A DNA stretch of 64,000 bases, from the NCBI GenBank assembly GCA_900169235.1, contig FWCC01000054.1, forward strand, positions 124,001-188,000. The letters run 5' to 3'. Positions within the stretch are counted from its first letter, which is position 1. Each line of letters begins with the position of its first letter. The stretch is from Zarea fungicola. Lineage: Eukaryota; Ascomycota; Sordariomycetes; Hypocreales; Cordycipitaceae. Position numbers and translations under genes: made by a program. This document shows positions 57,801-64,000 of this stretch, in pieces. The notes beneath the pieces are model-generated. The model had not been told where the DNA came from. It searched no databases and saw only the letters and a list, made by a program, of their open reading frames with translations.

Positions 57801-60537
57801 ATGTACATGCGTGGAAGCCTCGCTGCCATGGCGGCGCGACCGCTCGCGCGATACCCAGCCTCGTTGCGTCCGAGTCTCATGAGTGGCGCCCCGGCATGGA
57901 GTCGCACCAACCATGGAGCTCTTCGGCAGGCCGCTGGTAGTAGAAAATGGGAAAGCACAATATCAGCCCCTCCGGTTGACCCAGTGGCGCCAGCCGCGGA
58001 GGATGCGACGCAAAATACCATTGCCGAAGAGAAGGACACGGGACACTTTGAAGTCAAGGAGAACGAGGCTCTTCTCTTCTTTGACAGTATGTGATTACAG
58101 TAGATTCTCCCAATTATCTGCTTGATTGAAGCTAAACAGACGATGCATCTAGACATTTTCCCCCTCAAGCTCCTTAATATTCTGCGCAGACGGGAGACGG
58201 ACAGTGAGCTTGCAGATCTGATGCGTCGCTTCGATAGCTCCAGCCTCGGTGTCATGGATCCTATACGCTTGGTCAAGATGGCTATTCCCAAAGAAATGCC
58301 AATCAAAGTCACCGAGATTATGCCGCGTCTGAAAGATGGTGGCGCGTTTGTCAAGTTTCGATATAGTGCGGATCTTGATCCTATCGAGATTGAATGTAAA
58401 CGCAACAGAAACGCCCCCTTGAAAGCCTGAGCTAACTTTTGGTATAGCAACGCTGAAAAAGAAGCTGAAAGAGGACCCTCTGAAGCCCTGGTTCAACCCT
58501 TTTCGCGGAATCCAGGCCCGTCTGGTCCGAGGCACGCCGTGGTTAGAAGACTTGCAGCGGTACCCGGCCAGCGTGCTCAAGGTCGAGTTTGTACCAGCCG
58601 AGGCCGGCACCACCCCAGAGCAGCTCCCCGAAGAAGTTCTCTACAGCGTCTTCCGCCGCTACGGCAAGATTGCAGACATCCTCCCGCAGCCCGCCGACTC
58701 CAAGGAGTTGCCCAAGTACGCCAACATTGGCTTCCCTTTGCTGCGCGATGCCATTATGGCTAGAAATTGCGCGCACGGCTATGTTGTGCCTGAATCACAA
58801 GGGGGCGGCAAGAATGGCACGATGCTGCGTCTTTCTTATGTTCGGCGTGCCAAGGGCCACAACATTTGGAACTGGCTCACGAGTCATCCACGCATTGTAT
58901 TCCCCATCATTGCGGCCCTCCTCGCCGGCTTCTCCGTCCTCATCTTTGACCCCATTCGCCAATTTTTCATTCGCATGCATGTACAGCATTCCCTCAATTT
59001 CAGCGAGTCACGGATATACAAGTGGTTTCAAAGCCATCGACAATCATTCTCCTTTGGCAAGCGCCGCGAGCAATGGGACAGCTTGAGTGATGCTGTGTGG
59101 AACCACCGCATGGATGTCATCAGTCAACTTCGTGAGTGGCTTGACGTAACTTCCGACAATTTCATCGTCATCACAGGGCCAAGAGGCTCCGGCAAGGTTG
59201 AAGTCGTCATGAAAAAAGCTCTTGAGAATCGCAGGGACGTGCTTTTGATTGACTGCAAGCCCATTGTCGAGGCACGTGGAGAGTCCAGCATGATTGGCAG
59301 GCTGGCAGCCTCCGTTGGCTACCGGCCCGTCTTCTCCTGGGCCAACAGCCTAAGCAGTCTCATCGACCTCGCCGTCCAAGGCACCACAGGCGTCAAGGCC
59401 GGCTTCTCTGAGACGCTCGAGTCGCAGCTTACCAAGATTCTATACACCACCGCCAGCGCCCTCAAAGATGTCGCCCTTTCCGGCCGCTCCAGCAAAGAAA
59501 AGGATGGCAGCACCTCGGAGGATGCGTGGCTCGAGGCGCATCCGGAGCGGCGACCCGTTATCGTCATTGACAACTTCCTGCACAAGAGTGACGAGCAGGC
59601 AATTGTCTACGACAAAATCTCCGAGTGGGCGGCCTCGCTGGTGCAGAACCGCGCGGCGCAAGTCATCTTCTTGACAAGCGAGAACGCTTACTCGAAGCCG
59701 CTGACCAAGGCACTCCCCGACCGCGTATTCCGCGTGCTCTCGCTGGGCGACTTGGACCATGATGTGGCAAAGAAGTACATTCTGGGCCGAATTAAAGATG
59801 ATCGCGAGGCAGCAGAGGAAAGAAAGGAGGAATCCGACGAGAAAAAGCGCGGAGCGCCAAACCTCCGCGGCCTCGATCAGGCCATTGAGACGCTAGGTGG
59901 GCGTCTGGTGGATCTAGAGTCCCTCTCCCGCCGCATCCAAGCCGGCATGAGCCCCCAGGCGGCCACCGACGAGATTGTGAGCGAGAGCGCCGCTGACGTG
60001 GTCAAGATGTTCCTCCTCGGCAAGCCGGGCGAGGAAGTCGAGAAGCGGTGGTCCATGCCGCAGGTCTGGCATCTTGTCAAGGCCCTGTCCAAGGACACGT
60101 CCCTCCTCTACAACCAGGTCCTCCTCTCCCCGACCTTTTCGTCTTCCACCACACCCGCTGCCAGCAGCGGTGAGGCCGCTCTCGAATCCCTCGCCGCCGC
60201 GGAGCTCATCTCCATCCGCTCCGACCGGGGACACCCGCGCCTCATCACTGCGGGGAAGCCCCTGCACCAGGCGGCCTTTGCGCTCATGGCCAAGGACCGT
60301 GTGCTCGTTGCCAAGATGGACCTCGCGCAGCGCAACGAGCTGTCCAAGATTGAAGTGAAGAAGATTCAGGCGGCCGAGAATGAGCTTGTGCTGCTGGGTA
60401 GCCTCCCCCGGCAGACGAGCGAGTCGGCGGGCCGTATCCACTACCTGCTCGCCCAGATTGATACCTCGCAGCGCAAGATTGAGGATCTGGATAAGGAGAT
60501 CGCGGCTTGCAAGAAGGTCTTGAGTGAAGAAGTCTAG
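57801..60537 (+). CDS. YME2: Mitochondrial escape protein 2 (Yme2)
   Basis: Three exons (57801-58086, 58153-58395, 58448-60537) give 872 aa, the usual length. A basic presequence starts the protein (MRGSLAAMAARPLARYPASLRPSL). Intron 1 must end at CATCTAG (58152), not the nearer CAG, to give the conserved LLFFDNIFPLKLLNILRR. An RNA-recognition-like region (YPASVLKVEFVPAEAG, VFRRYGKIADI, YANIGFPLLRDAIMARN, about 210-280) is followed by one membrane helix (PRIVFPIIAALLAGFSVLIF, about 324-345) and a P-loop NTPase with Walker A GPRGSGK (420-426) and Walker B-like VIVIDNFL. A C-terminal coiled coil closes it. In yeast the protein sits in the inner membrane and affects mtDNA nucleoid structure and escape of mtDNA to the nucleus. 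Confidence 0.92.
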
Positions 60538-61105
60538 TAATATGTTCTGCTACTTTTTAGGTACCTTGGCGTTTTTCTGTTTTTTAGGGCTGGTGGTAAA
60601 ATTGACCAGGGAGGAAGGTTTCTTTTTTACATGTACAACTGGAGGTGCGACTCTACACTTTTCTTTTTCCCTTTCAACGACTGTATAGCCTAGACAGTTA
60701 TTCCTATCTCTACTTTGTTCATTGCGTGTAATACTTCAGCAGTTTTCTATTGCGATGTACTCTGTATGTAAACTTTGTACGGAGCTAGATTCGTGTGCCC
60801 CTTCAAACTCTACATTGAAGAACAATAAAATCCACAATTATTCAACTGGATTTACTTTAATAGTCTGCCAGATCTCGCGGATTTTTTATGTCTTTCCTGA
60901 ACGTTGGCCTTTCGCGTCGAAACCAGCATTACACCTGATTGGCTGATCATGATGGAGGGGCAGGTAGAGAAGCTTTGGTGGGGTGAATGAAACGATACAA
61001 CTAATTTCCTCAGTCAAACCACCTTACACCTCACTCGTCAAACAAGTCGGATATCCATAATTTATTCAAACTGAACAAGGATAATAAAATATTAAATATT
61101 TCACC
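60538..61105. other. 3' flank of YME2 and promoter of the dienelactone hydrolase gene
   Basis: 568 bp, tandem orientation. AT-rich leader (61070-61105). Nothing else seen. Confidence 0.5.
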
Positions 61106-62303
61106 ATGTTAATTCAGGAGAGCCATGTCGACGTCAAGACGACAGCTAATGGCAAAGACAGCATCATGCGTATGAACGACCCCTCCTCCCTACATGCGGC
61201 CGAGTCGCTCTACTAAACAGGCTCTATCCAGGCATCTTTGTCTTTCATCCAATAATTCCAGGATATCCCAATGCGTAGGTGGCATTTTCTTTCCGAGGCA
61301 TCATTCCCTTACCGAATTGCAAGCTAATCTACACTATAGCCGCTTCCCTGGAGTTTGTCTCTTTAGTGAAATCTATCAAGGTCGGCTCCCAAGAATTGGA
61401 CAAAACAAGTCATTTGCAGAAGACGGGCGCTAATTCTGCAAACATCAGTCACTGGACCTGTTGCTAGATTCGCTCGTCAGATTGCCGGCCATGGCTACAT
61501 AGTCGCGGCACCATCTTCGTATCATGACTTTACAGGGCCGGAGCCGCTCAAATACGATGTTGCCGACACTGACAAGGGCAACCAGTACAAGATCCAGAAG
61601 GTATGGCTCCCACTTGGCGGGGCCTTGTGCTGTTATCATAATTTCCGGATATGAGTACTCCAATACTAACTTAGAAACAGACTCTTGAGTCGTATGATGC
61701 TGACTCCTATGCCACCGTCGACCATCTTCTCAGCCTCTCAACTTGCACAGGCCTCATCGGCGCAACCGGCATGTGCCTAGGTGGCCATCTCGCCGTCCGT
61801 GCAGCTGTATGTCACATCTTTGCTCTTCTATCCTCACCAAAATTAGTATAGATCATATTAAATCAGCTCCACCTATACAGCTCGACCCTCGCATCACAGC
61901 ATGCGTCTCCTACTTTGCCACCGACATTCACAGCCGCACCCTCGGTCCCTATGACGCTGCCGACACTTCCATCGAAGGACCTCCCAACAGCATCCACACC
62001 CTGGACCGCTTTGCCGACTTCAAGGGCGAGGTAGCCATGATCTTTGGTGTCAAGGACACGCACGTCCCCGCCGCCGGCCGTGATCTCATCCGCGCCAAGA
62101 CGCGCGAGGCAGGTGTCGTCGCCAGCTTCCACGAGTTTGCCTGGGCCCAGCACGCCTTTATCCGCGACGAGCTCAGCAAGGGACGCTATGACCCGGCCGT
62201 TACCAAAGTCTGCTTTGAGATTCTGCTCGAGGTGTTTGGGCGCGTGCTGAAGACGGATTTGGGTGTCCAGGGCAGCGTGCCGGCTGTTGAGCACGACTGC
62301 TAG
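61106..62303 (+). CDS. Dienelactone hydrolase family protein
   Basis: Six exons (61106-61169, 61232-61274, 61340-61380, 61449-61600, 61681-61806, 61881-62303) give 282 aa. Joined, the N-terminus reads SIMRIFVFHPIIPGYPNARFPGVCLFSEIYQVTGPVARFARQIAGHGYIVAAPSSYHDFTGPEP, as in fungal DLH-type alpha/beta hydrolases. The catalytic triad is C132 (GMCLGGH nucleophile elbow), D201 (KDTHV) and H233 (AQHAFIRD). The founder opens the lactone ring of dienelactones in aromatic catabolism; the natural substrate in fungi is unknown. Three very small exons (43, 41 and 64 nt) make the gene invisible to simple ORF scans. The fifth exon has a tandem acceptor, CTTAG/AAACAG, six bp apart and in frame; the downstream one is preferred by family alignment. 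Confidence 0.87.
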
Positions 62304-62569
62304 TCCCACCACTGTTTGTATGTAATTTAAAGGGAAAGAAGACGACGGGGAAATGAATTTTTATTCTGATGTCTTTACTTGCAAGTCATTGTAATTAGAA
62401 AGCTCATAATTGCGTCTAGCTAAAACTTCTGCCCCTGTGTGCACTTTTCACGTCCAATCCGTGTCATAGACAGTTGGTTGTTCTCTCTCACTCAAGATTT
62501 CTCCTCTGCAGTTCCGTCTCCGCCAAGCATGCGACTCCCTCTTCCTTCCCTTTCTCTCGCCACGAATAC

Positions 62570-63244
62570 CTATGCTTCACAGCCGCACATGGCCTCGATT
62601 GCCGCCATTGCCTTGAGAACCAAGGCGAAGTGACGAGTCATTGCGAGGGCCAGGAAAATTGAGCTACGAGCGAATGAATTGATTCGGAGAAGGGTCTGCT
62701 CACTCCATTCCCCGCTTTCACAGTATCTGTCCATCAGCGTCGGATCGAGTAGTATGTTATTCGAGTGCAGGCTGATGACTACAGCCAACTTTTTCAATCC
62801 GGCTGCAAGGAGCATTCGCTGTTTACAATCCAGGTCCAGGTCGGTCGTAGCTTCAAGCTCGACCTCCATCTGCACACATCTTAAAATCGAGGTCAAAGAG
62901 ACGAGAAATGGATGCATGTGGTATGTTATGCATGTGAGGGCGACGGATTGATTTTCGTCATCTGCAAGAGCGGCTTTCATAGCTTCCACCTCGGTAATAA
63001 TTGCGGTCGGGTCTGGTAGACTGGCCAACGTAGCCTTGACCGTCTCGTTCAGGCTCGGCCACCACGTTTGTTCTTGGCATTTCCCAGGGCCATACTGAAA
63101 GAAAGCGTATGCGACATCGCTTAAATTTGGCCCATTGGTGTCGAATCTCGTAGGAAACATGGTGTTGTTAGCTTTGAAATTGGTGGCTCCTGCGCTGGTG
63201 TCTCCAGAGGCGGCTGGTCTGGTGTTGTTCGACAGTGGGCTCAT
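62570..63244 (-). CDS. Hypothetical protein
   Basis: A single exon of 224 aa that I do not recognise. The first 35 residues are Ser/Thr/Asn-rich. The rest looks helical, with regularly spaced hydrophobics: LNETVKATLASLPDPTAIITEVEAMKAAL, then VSLTSILRCVQMEVELEATTDLDLDCKQRMLLAAGLKKLAVVISLHSNNILL and a final SSIFLALAMTRHFALVLKAMAAIEAMCGC. No signal peptide or confident membrane span. The pattern of LxSNxxLLDPTLM after a long helix resembles C-terminal dimerisation regions of fungal Zn-cluster or sterigmatocystin-type regulators, but no DNA-binding motif is present, so this is only a loose resemblance. A CT-rich tract (minus strand, 63443-63402) lies 160 bp upstream, which supports transcription. 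Confidence 0.55.
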   Translation of the reverse strand: MSPLSNNTRPAASGDTSAGATNFKANNTMFPTRFDTNGPNLSDVAYAFFQYGPGKCQEQTWWPSLNETVKATLASLPDPTAIITEVEAMKAALADDENQSVALTCITYHMHPFLVSLTSILRCVQMEVELEATTDLDLDCKQRMLLAAGLKKLAVVISLHSNNILLDPTLMDRYCESGEWSEQTLLRINSFARSSIFLALAMTRHFALVLKAMAAIEAMCGCEA

Positions 63245-64000
63245 GTTTCACTGAACGAATCAGTCAGCCAGGGAATATCAGATTGAGTTTTGTATTTGGC
63301 TTCTTACATAGAAACCTTTGTTTGAGAAGAAAGGTGAAATCGGGCAAGAGACTAGAGTAGAAGCAAAGCGCTGGAATGGGGGAGACGGTACGGAGTGCCG
63401 TGTTTGAGGAGGAGGAGAAGAAAACGAAGAAGAAGAAGAAGGGTGAAAGCCGAGCTAACTAAAATTGAGAAAGAGAGATTAGTTATTGATAACCAAAATC
63501 CTATGTTCAAATTCTTCCGAATAAAATAAATTGGTGCAAAATGCGCAAAGGAGGCAACTCGGTCGTGAACCGCCCAACCACAGTCCGTTTGCTGCCTTCG
63601 CATTCACTAACTGTTCCTCTGATGAGAATGGGTTGAACGGCAACGAACAAAAGAAAACGCTTAAAGCAAATAAAACAGCTCTCTTAAGGCCAGTCCTACT
63701 GGCCCGGGACCAGCGCAACATGAAAACCGTTGCCCACACACATCACACGCCACAAACTAGTAAGCCAGAAAGCAGCCAACGGGCATCTCTAGCCAGCACA
63801 TAGAAGAAGCAATCCCCTGAATTAAAATTGAGAGCCGGAGGAGTAATATATTGATATGTAATGGCAGAAAGTGTAAAAACAGTGATCCGTAAACGGTCAA
63901 TGGCTCGCGGCGGCAGAGTTGACGAGCAGGCTTCAGCTAGCTACCGAGACCATGTTAACCGTTGAATAAGTGCCCTTCAAGCAGGCCAGCCAGTGGCGAC
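63245..64000. other. Upstream region of the hypothetical gene; window end
   Basis: 756 bp. It holds a purine-rich tract on the plus strand (63402-63443), i.e. a CT-rich promoter tract for the minus-strand gene. No other gene recognised. Confidence 0.5.
63402..63443 (-). promoter_or_regulatory. CT-rich promoter tract of the hypothetical gene
   Basis: On the minus strand this is a nearly pure pyrimidine stretch of CTT and CTC triplets, 160-200 bp before the ATG at 63244, typical of fungal core promoters. Confidence 0.5.

Overview
The window looks like a filamentous ascomycete nuclear genome, most likely Hypocreales (Sordariomycetes). Genes carry short introns of about 50-220 bp with GT..AG ends and CTAAC-type branch sites, promoters carry CT-rich tracts, and the proteome is typically fungal: GH75 chitosanase, Abp2-type ARS-binding protein, EF-hand MscS channel, Yme2, Emi1. 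The genus cannot be fixed from sequence alone. Exon joins below were worked out by eye from splice signals, reading frame and family conservation.

Left part (1-3.6 kb): a Nit-family amidase (yeast Nit2/human NIT1 type) and a type I metacaspase, both on +. A 12-kb stretch (3.6-15.8 kb) follows with no conventional gene. Inside it, on the minus strand at about 8.0-8.4 kb, is a compact transcription unit with a TATA box, a leader intron and a 31-codon ORF. This is the most unusual item in the window.

Middle (15.8-30 kb): housekeeping genes ARPC5 (actin branching), an NDUFAF5-like complex I assembly factor, AP-2 alpha adaptin (endocytosis) and a PLP-homeostasis protein, then a secreted GH75 chitosanase whose C-terminal ~200 residues are almost only Asp and Gly, then a probable COG7 Golgi-tether subunit. 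From 30 to 40 kb: Sds3 (Rpd3L histone deacetylase complex), a CmcJ/AsaB-type oxidoreductase, a Cys-rich GPI-anchored surface protein and ARS-binding protein Abp2.

Right part (42-64 kb): an MFS sugar/polyol porter, an EF-hand MscS channel, a PQ-loop vacuolar transporter, a delta-12 fatty acid desaturase, a HAD phosphatase, an Emi1-like CX9C-type protein, Yme2, a dienelactone hydrolase and one unrecognised protein. No secondary-metabolite cluster, intact transposon, rRNA, confident tRNA or CRISPR array was found. Genes are independent eukaryotic units, not operons. The only thematic adjacency is ARPC5 with AP-2 alpha (actin and endocytosis), probably chance.
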